Source: Ostreococcus mediterraneus
Lineage: Eukaryota; Chlorophyta; Mamiellophyceae; Mamiellales; Bathycoccaceae
Length of the DNA: 64,000 nucleotides
Assembly (NCBI GenBank): GCA_012295225.1
Contig: WMKK01000001.1
Location: forward strand, 186,001-250,000
Direction: 5' to 3'
A program made the position numbers and the translations under genes. The notes below the pieces were generated by a model that ran no database searches, was not told the origin of the DNA, and saw only the letters and a list, made by a program, of their open reading frames with translations. Position 1 is the first letter of the stretch. Each line of letters begins with the position of its first letter. Below, in pieces: positions 27,310 through 37,530 of the stretch.

Positions 27310-28521
27310 CTAGACGACATCGTCCCATTCATCAAAGTCCATTTCGTCTACGGCTGCGGCGACTTCCGGCGCGATGGTATCGATATCAGTTTTCACTGTT
27401 GCTTCCTCCGCGGGCTGTTCTTCTTGCTGCTTTTGCAACGCCGACAGCAGAGCCTGGAGGTATTGTTCTTGCACAGCCGCATCCGCCGGCGCGGCCGTTG
27501 CCTTTGTTTCTTCCATCTTTCGTCCTTCTTGTGCTTGATCTTCCTTTTCAAATTGATTGCGCGTGACCCATTCTGGCTGAACTTTAATGGCTTCTAATTC
27601 TGCTTGCTTTTGTTGCTCTTCAGCAGTTGAACCGAGTTCGACGACGAATTTGGTTTCTTCCAAGTGCACGTCGAGCGCCGCGCCGCCTCGCTTACCGCCG
27701 CCTCCACCGCCACCCTTATTCGCCGCATATCGCTTACGTGCCACCGCCCATTCCGTAAGTGTGCCGTACAATGGCGCTGGAGTTTTCATCGCTTTCGCTA
27801 ATTGCATCTCGAGCGGCTTAAATTGTCGCTCGAGTTCGTCAAAGCGCCGTTGTAAACTCTCCTTAGTTTCGCGCGCCGCGCCTTCAGGTTCGGGTGCGCC
27901 ATCCTTACCCGCCTGCTTCACCTCGCACCCACAGTTAGAGCACTTGAAAATCATCTCCATCGGGTCGAGAAGCATCGCTGCATCCAGACTCGAGTAGGTC
28001 TTTCCGCACTCTTCGCGAGGCCCGACGCATACGTACACTTCATGAATCTTCCCCTTGTCTACGCGTTGCCTCGCCTGCTTCTTCATCACGTGTAACCTAT
28101 ACCGCACCACATCCAGCATACGTCCATAGTTCAAAGATGCCCACGATACAGTTTTCTTCACATCCGGCGCCCCGACGATGCCGCGTTCCGCCAACGCCTG
28201 CGTGCGCGCGCGATCCTTCTCCTTGACGTGCGCGCGCGTGACGAGTTTCTCCCTCTCAAGATACGTCAACAACTTTCGCGTCTGCTTGAATGACAACTTC
28301 AGATCACTCGCTAAATCATCCTCTCGCGTCCACGTGCGTCGAGTCAACGCATCGACGACAACTTCGACGATTCTGGGGTCATCCAACTTTGTCTTCCGGT
28401 CCACCTTGACCGCGCCGTCGAGCGTAATCTTCCGGTCCTGCGCGTTTAGTCGCTCTTTCGCGTACGACGTGGCGTAGAACGCGCGCGCAGTCATGCGCAT
28501 GAGCTTCTTGTGTTCGCTCAT
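27310..28521 (-). CDS. General transcription factor TFIIE alpha subunit
   Basis: 403 residues. The N-terminal winged-helix region (VVVDALTRRTWTREDDLASDL, then LLTYLEREKLV) is followed by a zinc ribbon: YVCVGPREECGKTYSSLDA, then MIFKCSNCGCEV. The first Cys pair is spaced more widely than the usual CxxC (CVGPREEC), which may reflect divergence. A flexible region and an acidic C-terminus (EMDFDEWDDVV) complete the TFIIE-alpha layout. The factor recruits and regulates TFIIH at RNA polymerase II promoters. The gene is convergent with UTP7 and divergent from the CDC50 gene. Confidence 0.9.
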   Translation of the reverse strand: MSEHKKLMRMTARAFYATSYAKERLNAQDRKITLDGAVKVDRKTKLDDPRIVEVVVDALTRRTWTREDDLASDLKLSFKQTRKLLTYLEREKLVTRAHVKEKDRARTQALAERGIVGAPDVKKTVSWASLNYGRMLDVVRYRLHVMKKQARQRVDKGKIHEVYVCVGPREECGKTYSSLDAAMLLDPMEMIFKCSNCGCEVKQAGKDGAPEPEGAARETKESLQRRFDELERQFKPLEMQLAKAMKTPAPLYGTLTEWAVARKRYAANKGGGGGGGKRGGAALDVHLEETKFVVELGSTAEEQQKQAELEAIKVQPEWVTRNQFEKEDQAQEGRKMEETKATAAPADAAVQEQYLQALLSALQKQQEEQPAEEATVKTDIDTIAPEVAAAVDEMDFDEWDDVV

Positions 28522-28630
28522 CGTCGCTCGTGAGCGCGGGCGCGTCGCACTCTGGCGTTGAGGCTGTCGGTTGTTGTTTGCTCGAGCGCTTGCGGAGACA
28601 ATTCACTGCACTCGCCGCCGCAACGCCGCG

Positions 28631-29629
28631 ATGACCGCGCCTTCGGCCCCGTCGGCGCCGGTAACGAACGAGCCTCCGTACAGTGCGTTTTCTCAGCAGT
28701 ACTTGCGCGCGCACCGCCCGACGTTGACGCCCGGAAACGCGGCGAAGATCAGCGCGGTGATCGCCTTGGTGTTCATTCCGATCGGAAGTTGGACGTTAAA
28801 CACCGTGAATTCGTTAAAGGAGGTGGTGATTCGTTACGATAATCTCCAAGGCTGCGCGGATGGTTTCTTTCCGACTGACGCGGAGGCGGCAGCGAAGTAT
28901 TCGTACGCCGGAGCGGGAACAACGTGCACGGCGACGGCGAGGACAAAGCGAGCGTTAAAGGCGCCGGTGTACGTGCACTACGAGCTGAGCAACTTTTTCC
29001 AAAACCATCGCGCGTACGCGCGGGACTTGGATTACTTCAAGATGATGGGGAAATTTGATGCCGGTTGGGATTTGTGTACGACGTCGACGCATAAGCAGAC
29101 TGCGGCTGGGGATACAATTTCTCCATGTGGCGTGCAAGCGTGGAGTTACTTTAATGACACGTTCGCATTGCAGGTCGATAACGTCGCGACGGCGATTGAT
29201 GAGACAAACATTGCATGGCCGAGCGATAAGAAGTTTAAATTTGGCGACTTTGCACCGGAGAATATGAACACGGATGCGGCCACGCGTGGTGGGTCGGTCA
29301 TACAAGGCAACGTGGACGACGACGAGCACTTCATCACATGGATGCGCATGGCGGCGAAGAGCAATTTTCGTAAATTGTGGGGGCGTGTTGATGTCGATAT
29401 TCCAGCCAATACAGAAGTAAAGTTTACGATCACCAACCGATATAACACGTACATGTTCGACGGTCGTAAATCTATCGTGCTGTCGGAGAATTCGTTCATG
29501 GGTGGGAAGAATTACTTTCTTCCAGCGCTGTACTTGTTTATCGGCGTCGTATGCGCGGCATGGTCAGTGATATGCGTGTTCATGTCCATAGCTCGTCGCC
29601 GACGTCCGGAGCAGACAACTGTAGGGTAG
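28631..29629 (+). CDS. CDC50/LEM3 (ALIS-type) flippase beta subunit
   Basis: 332 residues from the ATG at 28631. Layout is that of CDC50 proteins: cytosolic N-terminus with YSAFSQQYLRAHRPTLTPG, first membrane span (ISAVIALVFIPIGSWTL), a large exoplasmic domain with paired Cys (CADG...CTATA, DLCTTST...SPCGVQAW) and the motif YELSNFFQNHRAYARD, then a second span (YFLPALYLFIGVVCAAW) and an Arg-rich tail. It pairs with P4-ATPases for ER exit and phospholipid flipping. Confidence 0.94.
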   Translation: MTAPSAPSAPVTNEPPYSAFSQQYLRAHRPTLTPGNAAKISAVIALVFIPIGSWTLNTVNSLKEVVIRYDNLQGCADGFFPTDAEAAAKYSYAGAGTTCTATARTKRALKAPVYVHYELSNFFQNHRAYARDLDYFKMMGKFDAGWDLCTTSTHKQTAAGDTISPCGVQAWSYFNDTFALQVDNVATAIDETNIAWPSDKKFKFGDFAPENMNTDAATRGGSVIQGNVDDDEHFITWMRMAAKSNFRKLWGRVDVDIPANTEVKFTITNRYNTYMFDGRKSIVLSENSFMGGKNYFLPALYLFIGVVCAAWSVICVFMSIARRRRPEQTTVG

Positions 29630-29667
29630 AAAGTATGTATGGGTTAGCGGCGTTTGAGTGTTTCATT

Positions 29668-29672
29668 TGTAA
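29668..29672 (+). terminator. TGTAA polyadenylation signal of the CDC50 gene
   Basis: TGTAA lies 39 nt after the stop codon, in the convergent spacer before PDS5. Confidence 0.45.
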
Positions 29673-29752
29673 AGTATTGAAAAAAGAGCGTTAAGCGTTA
29701 TGTTCCTATTCTAGTTCGTTGCGTATCGTACATACTTTGTTTTAAAGCACTA

Positions 29753-32700
29753 TCATCGACGACGACGTCGTCGCGCGCCTTCATCTGGATCGACGCCGAC
29801 GTCAACTTCAGCGTTCATGTCGACGTCTGACATGGCAGGTTTTTCAGTTTTGCGTTGCTTGCGCTTCGGGCTCCCCACATCGTTGTTCTCCGTCATAGGC
29901 GAAGGAGAACGCTGCGGTGACGAAACAACAACGAGCGCCCCGCTTGGTTCATCCACCGTATCGTAATCCTCTTCACTTTCGTAATCATCAAATTCTTCTT
30001 CAATGTCCATGTTGTTAACGTCGACGATCGCGTCGCGACGAGCGGCGCGGTCTGGCATCTCCCGCCCACGCGGGCGCGCTTCGAACGAGAGCTTGGTTTG
30101 CTTGAGATTCTTGCCATTCTTTGCAGTTGACTTGTCTGATGTGGACGCCTTGGCTCGCGCGCGCTTTGCCGGCTTCGCCGACGCAGCAGAGTTTGTCGAG
30201 GCGATTGGTACTGAACGCACAATGACGTAACCTCGGGGCAAGTGACTGTAATCTCCAAGTCCTGGTTGTGCGCCTTCCTTCACCGGCGGACCACTCGCCA
30301 TAAACTGCGTCGTTTTGAAGAGTTGTGTCGGATACACGACATGACCTGGAAATTTGCTCGTATCCCAGCCCTTCGCGCCAGCGTGATCGACGACGACAAA
30401 CAACGCCAAGTCACTCAAGGAGTAAATCAAATCCGACATGTCCGGGTTCACTTTGTCCATAGTTGTCTTCAAGCGACGGAGAATCTTACACGTGGCCGGA
30501 ATACCGTCGCCGTTCGTGCCATGCGTCAATGTGGACACGGCAGTGGAAAAAATCAACTGAATTTGTCGCCACAACGACCCTCGATCAGCCATCCCTTCCT
30601 CGGCTGTTTTCGGCGCGAGTGGATGACGAATGAGCAAGAAAACCATGTACACCAATACGTACTCGGGCATGTGCACGAGCAAGAACTTTGCAGACGACCC
30701 ATCGCTATTCATTTTAGCTGCCTCTTGAGCCGCGAAAGATTGCGAACGGCTACGCTGCGTGATTACCCAGTTGGTAAATGCGTCATTCGCGGCGTCGCGA
30801 ACGGCTTTGTCTTTGTCGACGAGAGACATTGCGAGCGTGGCGGCCCACATCATCGGCAACCCTTGCTCGCTCGCGCGAACGACGAGTCCTTTCTTTAACT
30901 TTCCAATAAATTCGCGCTTCATCGCCGGAGAATCGCAATGGTGTAAAAACATGGACGCCGTAATCCAAGCGATTGGCTTGATCATTCCGAGTGGCGTGTT
31001 ACGTGCGATGATAACAATCGACTTGCAAGCGGTGAAGCACAAGTGCATGCCATCAGCAGGAGAGTATTCTTCGAACAAACCGCCTCGCTTATAGTTTCGC
31101 AGGTCGGCATATGTGTGCAACAACTCGATGACTCGAGCGGTGAACGCGCGCGCTGGAGTGTCGGCGGCAGATTTGTGCGCCGCGGCCTTGGCAAGCGTCT
31201 TCAAACCATACGCTTGTAATAACGCAACATCGCTCACGACACCGACGGCGATGCGACCCTTGGATGGGACGCGCGTCAATAACGTATGTGTCACGTACTG
31301 TTCTACTTCAGCGAGTTGTAACTCGAACGTGTCACGGTACCGAGCACCGATTGTCGACACAGATCCGAGCACTGCCGGCAAATCGGAATCCAAGCACGCA
31401 TCCTCCGCGAGCAATTCTGCGAGATGCAAGTACACCCCACTGAGCTGACCAGCGGTGGCACCAGACAGCGCATCGACCGCGTCGACGTCCTCTTCAAGGT
31501 CCATTTGCAATAATCCAAGCGCCTTGGTCGCCAACTTTGCTTGCTTGCGGTCTCCAGTCGAGCACTTCTCCTTGAGCTTTTCCCAGATGGAACCACGACG
31601 CGGAGTGAGCTTGAGCGCCATCGCCGCTTCAGAGACGATTTTGCACGCACGCGTCACAGTTCGTTCGTCAGTAGAGTCTAACAATTCATCGATTTCATCA
31701 CCACATCCAGAAAATAGTTTGGGAAACGTCTCAGCAAGAATGCACAGGTGTTCGAGAGCAACTACAACGCTGTTGCGCGTCGACTCTGGGTTGGCATTTT
31801 TTGAAGACGCGCGAGTTGCCTTACATGCTGCTTTCAGTGTCCCGCGCACGTGCTCACGTCCGAAAGGCGCAGACTGGATCTTCAAAAGCAATAGCTTAAC
31901 AAAGTCGTGATCCACGGCTTGCGAGCTGGATTTCGTGCGCTTCAAGCAGTCTTCCTCAGCCTTCATGGCGTCGCTAAACGACGTCTCAGGGTTCAAAACA
32001 TGCTGAATACATCTGAAAATGTTACCATCCTTTTGTTCGTGCAACGCCATCATCGACTTTCTCGCCTTCGCCGGTTCTGCGAAGTGCACCGCAATAGAGT
32101 CAACGATTTTCGCCAACTGCGCTTCGGCCTCCTTCTTGTTCATCTTGCTTGACTTTGCGCGGAACAAAAAATACTCGCGAAGATCAGCCTGGATTCGCGA
32201 CTTGGCGAGAAGCAAATACTGCAGACAACGAATAGTGAAGTCATCAGCTAATGTTAACGCACGCAACCAAAACGTGCTTCTCAGTTCCGCAGACATTTTT
32301 GATGGGAAAATTTCAGCCAATACGGGTTCGACAGTGTGCAAACGAACGTCGGGAATCGTAATCGCACGTAAGAACGCGCACGGAATCCAATCGAATCGTT
32401 TTGCTTCCCATGTTGGATCATCCTCGGCGCATCGTTGGGCATAAGCACGGTAAGCGATGCACAGACGCTTCAGCGCCGTCTTGCGCACGCCCGACTTCTT
32501 ATCCTTGATACGTTCGCCAATTTCACGCATGACTTCAACGCTGAGCAACTCGGACGAGCTCGGTTTGTCAACAATATCGCACAAAGTGTGAATAGCCGCA
32601 CTACGCACGTGATCGTCGAAATCATGCAAACGTTCGCGCACTTGCTTGATGACAGTCGCTGCTGGCACAGAAGATAACGCAGCGTCGGGCGACACGCGCG

Positions 32701-33873
32701 TCTTCAAGAATGACGCACTCCACTTCACCATTTCAACGCGAACTTCCACGGCTTTATCGTTGAAACGACGAACAAAGTCATGAAGCAAGTGTGGGTAGTC
32801 CTCGGCAATCTTTGACGCGTCGAACGCCAAAACGCGGCCCAAAAGCTTGACTGCGCGCAGGCGCATACTCAAATCATCCGCTTGTAAATCATCCGTAACC
32901 GACGGCCAAACCGTCACAAGCGCCGTGGGATCGCACACCGCAATCTCTTCAATTATATCGACATGTCGCTTACTCAACGGGCTCAGTTCGTCGTCTTCAT
33001 CAACCGTTCCGTGCATCGCACGCGTCAAGAAAGTTTGAATCGGCGCGTGGAGCTGGTGTTCACATTTACGCACGAGTTCGCACGAAATCTTGAAAGCGGC
33101 CGGGTTCGATGTCCGCACAGGATCAATCAAACGAGACAACACTTCGTACAAGACGTCGGACGGTACTGGCACGTCTTCATCCGCGCTCTCTTCAATCATC
33201 GTCGACAACACCTTGATGACTTCTTCAGAGACAGTCGTCGCGTTTGCCGAGTTTGTAGCATCTAACAACACCTTGAACAAGTCACGAACTAAGTCGTCCG
33301 CCCCTTCGCAGTCTAAATCCAACATCGGTACGCACAATCCAACGTTCGCAATATTCAACAACAAACTCTTCGCAATCTCAAACTCCTCGCTCTCTATGGA
33401 TTTCAAATTCGACAACGCCTCCAAGAACAACTCGTACACATCTCGCATTGCCGCATCACCCTCAATCGGCGCCTCGGGCGCAAAAATACGCATTAAATCA
33501 CTCACACACAACCCAACGAGCGCGCGAACCTTTTTACTGTCATGCGTCATCAACGCTCGAGTGGTGAGACGTTTCGCCAACGCGCCAAACGCCGCGCCTT
33601 CGCCTTGCCCGACGCGACTCAACGCACTCGCGAGTTCCTACATTCACACGCACGCCGCACGCAATCAGTCTCACACCATCACTATCAACACCGCGCGCGC
33701 ACACGAACGAACACACACACACACACGAACGCATCACAATCTCATCCATCCACGCACCTCCAACGCAGCCTCCACACCTTTCTGCGCGCTCGCGCCAGAC
33801 TTCCCTTTCGCTGACGCAAGCTTCGTCACGCGCTCGCTCAACGCGATGATCCGCGCATCGTCCGCGTCCGACA

Positions 33874-33874
<1 letters not shown>
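29753..33874 (-). CDS. PDS5: Cohesin regulator PDS5 (two exons)
   Basis: Spliced model: exon 1 33758-33874, exon 2 29753-33637, 1333 residues. Exon 1 encodes [20 protein letters not shown] and ends QKGVEAALE; exon 2 resumes [14 protein letters not shown] in frame. The 120-nt intron has a perfect GTGCGTG donor and TGTAG acceptor. The body is a HEAT-repeat PDS5 with the conserved start [24 protein letters not shown] and further segments such as [19 protein letters not shown] and [17 protein letters not shown]. The C-terminus is basic and disordered, ending in Arg/Lys repeats. PDS5 binds cohesin and controls loading, release and acetylation. A (CGA)n tract abuts the start codon. Confidence 0.92.
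33638..33757 (-). other. Intron of PDS5
   Basis: 120 nt, phase 0, donor GTGCGTG, CTGAT motif, acceptor TGTAG. Confidence 0.85.

Positions 33875-33909
<35 letters not shown>
33874..33909. repeat. (TCG)12 trinucleotide microsatellite
   Basis: Twelve uninterrupted TCG units on the plus strand. They form the PDS5 5' leader immediately before its ATG, so the mRNA would carry (CGA)n there. Confidence 0.9.
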
Positions 33910-33910
<1 letters not shown>

Positions 33911-33964
33911 GCACTGACGCAGCGAATCCGAGCGACAGTTCAAAAATTCAAAAAAACAGCGTCA

Positions 33965-33981
33965 ACGCCACCAATGTATCA
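33965..33981 (+). promoter_or_regulatory. 17-nt promoter motif containing CCAAT, copy 1
   Basis: ACGCCACCAATGTATCA lies between the divergent PDS5 and ArfGAP genes, 109 nt before the ArfGAP ATG. An identical 17-mer lies before PEX14 at 55891. It includes a CCAAT box. The shared element suggests a core promoter or transcription factor site. Confidence 0.45.
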
Positions 33982-34089
33982 CACACCGGAAGTCCGAACG
34001 TCCCGTCGGATGACCACGCTTACGGGTGCGCGCGCGCGCTCGGCACCGCGCGACGCGCGCCGAGACGCCCCCCACGCGCGCCCCGAGCG

Positions 34090-35457
34090 ATGTCCGCGGA
34101 CGACCAAAAAGCCGTGGACACGTCCACGCGTGATGCGCTCTTCCAAGCGCTCCTGCGCAAGTCTGGCAACCGCTCGTGTTTCGATTGCGACAGCCCGAAT
34201 CCCAAGTGGACGTCGAAAAACTTCGGGGTGTTCGTGTGCCTGGATTGCTCGGGCGTGCACCGCTCGCTCGGGGTGCACATCACCGCGGTGAAGAGTGCGA
34301 ATATGGATCGATGGACGGAGCGCGAGTTGGATGTGTTTCGGGCGACGAAAGGGAACGATAAGGCGAGGGCGTTTTTTAGTAAGCACGGGTGGAGCGCGAG
34401 CGAGCGGGGACGGATCGGGCAAAAGTATACGTCGAGGGCGGCGACGATGTATGCGAAGCAAATTGCGAGAGAGGTTGAAGCGTTGCGTGCGGCGGCGGCG
34501 GAGGGTGTAGAAGACGATGGGGCTATGAGTCCGCGTTCGCCCAGAGGCGGAGCGGATACGGGGGATGACTTTTTCGCGTTGGAAACTCGCGGAACGGCAG
34601 CGAATAATGCGCCGCAAGTGAACGCACTTGCTGCCGCTCCTGCGGCTCCGATCGCGAGCAAGCCTGCGACGGCGGCGGTGACCAAGCCGGCCGTGATTGA
34701 GGTGAAAAAGCCTTTGCCGTCAAAGCCGAGAAGCGCGATTTTTGGACGCAGACCGACAATGACGTTGCCAAAGTCAAAGCCGTCACAAACGGCATCGTCG
34801 ATTCCACCGGGATACATGAGCTCACCAGTGATGGCAACACCTGCGGCACCTGTGCCTGAGCCAGAAGTTGAAGGAAAAGAAGAGGTGGAGTCGCCTAAGG
34901 CGTCGCCCGTCGTCGCGCGAGCCGCCGCATCCGTCGCAGTTCGCAGCGCCCCTTCGCCTCCCGTGCCCTCCACTTTGCCAGTGAATACAACAAAAATCAC
35001 TCGTTCGGCGGATGGTCATGTCATGCTCGTCAATCCGAAGCTCACGAGCTCGAAATCGAGCACGAACGCGAGCGCGACCACGGGTAGCGGATATCGAGGT
35101 GCGTCGTACGGCGGCCATGCGGATCCGCGATACGGCTTGCACAACGCTCAAGGTGCGGCAACTGCGCCACCGCCCTCGATGAACGCCAGTAGATACTCCG
35201 TGGGTGGGGCTACGGGCATGAGCACGTCGTCGTATTCGTCTAACTCATCCAGCCAATACGGTGGACGTAACGACTACGGCGGATATGATAATTACGTCGA
35301 CGCCGAAGACGATTTTGATTTGAGTGCGAGCGATTTGATGGCGAAAGTATCGTTTCAAGCCAAGCAGGATTTAAGCGCTATCAGGGACGTAGCATCACGC
35401 GGGGCATCTGTGTTCAAATCAATGGCGAGTTCATTGTACGATGAATTGCAGAAGTAG
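34090..35457 (+). CDS. ArfGAP2/3-type (Glo3-like) GTPase-activating protein
   Basis: 455 residues. The ArfGAP zinc finger is complete: [21 protein letters not shown] is followed by LDC, giving CX2CX16CX2C, and the catalytic Arg in [10 protein letters not shown]. Next comes [16 protein letters not shown]. The rest is Pro/Ala/Ser-rich with a C-terminal amphipathic segment ([25 protein letters not shown]) that resembles the conserved GAP2/3 C-terminal motif (ISSxDLF-like). These proteins stimulate GTP hydrolysis by Arf1 in COPI vesicle traffic. Confidence 0.92.
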   Translation: MSADDQKAVDTSTRDALFQALLRKSGNRSCFDCDSPNPKWTSKNFGVFVCLDCSGVHRSLGVHITAVKSANMDRWTERELDVFRATKGNDKARAFFSKHGWSASERGRIGQKYTSRAATMYAKQIAREVEALRAAAAEGVEDDGAMSPRSPRGGADTGDDFFALETRGTAANNAPQVNALAAAPAAPIASKPATAAVTKPAVIEVKKPLPSKPRSAIFGRRPTMTLPKSKPSQTASSIPPGYMSSPVMATPAAPVPEPEVEGKEEVESPKASPVVARAAASVAVRSAPSPPVPSTLPVNTTKITRSADGHVMLVNPKLTSSKSSTNASATTGSGYRGASYGGHADPRYGLHNAQGAATAPPPSMNASRYSVGGATGMSTSSYSSNSSSQYGGRNDYGGYDNYVDAEDDFDLSASDLMAKVSFQAKQDLSAIRDVASRGASVFKSMASSLYDELQK

Positions 35458-35493
35458 ACTATATTTCTTTTGACAATATCAGCACACGCATTC

Positions 35494-37422
35494 CTAGTAG
35501 TTCAACTTCATGCTCAGCATGGTAATATCCTCTAAAGGTCTATCCCGCTTGTCCGTTTTCGCGTTTTCAATCGCTTGAACGACGTCGGAGCCACGCGTGA
35601 CGCGGCCAAACACGGTATGTTTGCCATCAAGCCACGGCGTCGCTACAGTCGTAATGAAAAACTGTGAGCCATTCGTATTCGGACCACAGTTCGCCATCGA
35701 CACCGTGAAAGGACGGTCGTGTCTCAAATCTCGCACGATTTCATCTGCAAATTCCCCACCCCAGATGGATTGACCACCCGTACCATCTCCAAGTGGGTCG
35801 CCCGTCTGAATCATGAAATTTTTAATCACGCGGTGAATGACAATGCCATCATAGTAACCGTTTCTGGCGTGCGTGCTAAAGTTCTCGCACGTTTTCGGGC
35901 ATTCATTTGGAAACAATTGAATGTGAATGTCGCCAAGCGTGGTATGAATTACCACACTCTTGGCAACACCAGTGCTTGCGGACGGGAGCGACGATGCAGC
36001 GAGGATTTCTTCAGCGCGAGGCTTTTCGTTGAACACGTCGCGTCCGCTCGCGGCGTCATCACCTTCCATCGGTTCGCGACTCGAAAACACATACATGCGA
36101 ACCTTATTAAATGCGCACGCAACAATCGTAGGGTCTTTTTCAGCGACTTTCACATCTTTACCACTGCCTCTCGCGCGCTTATCTTTGTGCGGCACGCCTT
36201 GGAAAAGCGCCAAGCGCGTGAAACGTTCAGTGTTTTCGACCTTACCAATAATGCGCGAGCACTGATTCGTCACCAGGTTCACGACTTTGATACCCAACAA
36301 CGTCGAATAGATGATAAAGTTGCCGCTCTCGTCAAAAATTGCGTTGGGCCAAGCGTATTCGTCGAGCGTCTTGGACATTTCACGATCGACAGCGAGTCTT
36401 CGCCCAAAATCAATATCCTCAATGACATACTTTTCGTTACCGCTGCGTTGTATATGCCCAGCGCCTTCCAACGATTCGTCGATGTCCTTTCTTAATTTAC
36501 CCGTGGACCATCTAAACACCCGGACACGTCTATCTGGGCCAGTCGTGCTAAACTGTTCGCCGTCGGCGCTCACCTCGATTGTCAACGCCTTGGTCTTCGC
36601 CTTAGCCATGGCGTACAAATCCGTATCTAACTTGTAACTAAAACCTACTTGCGCATGATTTGTGCTCGTCAACGCCGTGTACTCATCTTCTTGCTTGGAA
36701 GACCAGTATTCGAGCGCGCCTTTGCCTTCTGCTGAAATCACGCACATTTTCGCCGCGTTGTATCGCATCGCCGTAATCGCCGAACGATGCAATTTCTCCA
36801 TCGTCTTCACCGGTGCCGCCGCCGACGACATTGCATCGTACACACGAATCACACCGTCACCGTCACCGATCGCAATCGCATGCACAGCGTCGCCCTTTTT
36901 ATAAATAAATTCGCACGCCGTCGGCGTGTACTCGAGCGTCATCATCGCCATCATATCAAAGTTGACCACATCGTAAATCTTCGCCGTTTTATCCTCACCA
37001 ATCGTCGCACACAACGCTCCATCGGCGCTCACGCACAGCCCAACGATCGCCGATGCGTGCGCGCGGAAATGCTTGACGAACTCCACGCCTTCGTGTCTCT
37101 TCTTCCAAAACTTCAAGTGCCCATCCGCGCTCGCAGTGATGAAGAAATCATGCACGGGCGCGAACGCCACGTGCGTCACCGTATCGCGGTGCATAAATGA
37201 TTTCTCATACATCGACGCCGACGGCAAGGCGTCGAGGTACACGGACTCGTGCGCGAGTGTTTTGCGCTTTTTCGTCGGTTTCGTTCCTTCGGCGGCCGCG
37301 AGAAGCCAGTCGCCCGGTGCTGCGCCGGCGGCGACACCGGCGTCACCGTCGGCGGTAACATTGGTGTGTGCGGCGCGCTCGTCGTCGTTGGACGGCGGAG
37401 CATCGCGCGCGTCGTCAGCCAT
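35494..37422 (-). CDS. PPWD1: PPWD1/CYP71-type WD40-cyclophilin fusion
   Basis: 642 residues from the ATG at 37422. Four WD repeats occupy the N-terminal half ([45 protein letters not shown]). A cyclophilin domain ends the protein: [22 protein letters not shown], then the catalytic Arg in [15 protein letters not shown], then [21 protein letters not shown]. In plants CYP71 acts in chromatin regulation; in animals PPWD1 is a spliceosome-associated isomerase. The segment order and length match the family. The longer frame to 37485 has no supporting homology. Confidence 0.95.
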   Translation of the reverse strand: MADDARDAPPSNDDERAAHTNVTADGDAGVAAGAAPGDWLLAAAEGTKPTKKRKTLAHESVYLDALPSASMYEKSFMHRDTVTHVAFAPVHDFFITASADGHLKFWKKRHEGVEFVKHFRAHASAIVGLCVSADGALCATIGEDKTAKIYDVVNFDMMAMMTLEYTPTACEFIYKKGDAVHAIAIGDGDGVIRVYDAMSSAAAPVKTMEKLHRSAITAMRYNAAKMCVISAEGKGALEYWSSKQEDEYTALTSTNHAQVGFSYKLDTDLYAMAKAKTKALTIEVSADGEQFSTTGPDRRVRVFRWSTGKLRKDIDESLEGAGHIQRSGNEKYVIEDIDFGRRLAVDREMSKTLDEYAWPNAIFDESGNFIIYSTLLGIKVVNLVTNQCSRIIGKVENTERFTRLALFQGVPHKDKRARGSGKDVKVAEKDPTIVACAFNKVRMYVFSSREPMEGDDAASGRDVFNEKPRAEEILAASSLPSASTGVAKSVVIHTTLGDIHIQLFPNECPKTCENFSTHARNGYYDGIVIHRVIKNFMIQTGDPLGDGTGGQSIWGGEFADEIVRDLRHDRPFTVSMANCGPNTNGSQFFITTVATPWLDGKHTVFGRVTRGSDVVQAIENAKTDKRDRPLEDITMLSMKLNY

Positions 37423-37530
37423 CGCGCCCGTCTCGACTGGATGCGCGCGAGAGAGAGCCTGACAATGGGGACGCCAGTTGTACAATGTGCATTTAAATCA
37501 ACTACTTACGACGAGGATGGGACGTCGCCG

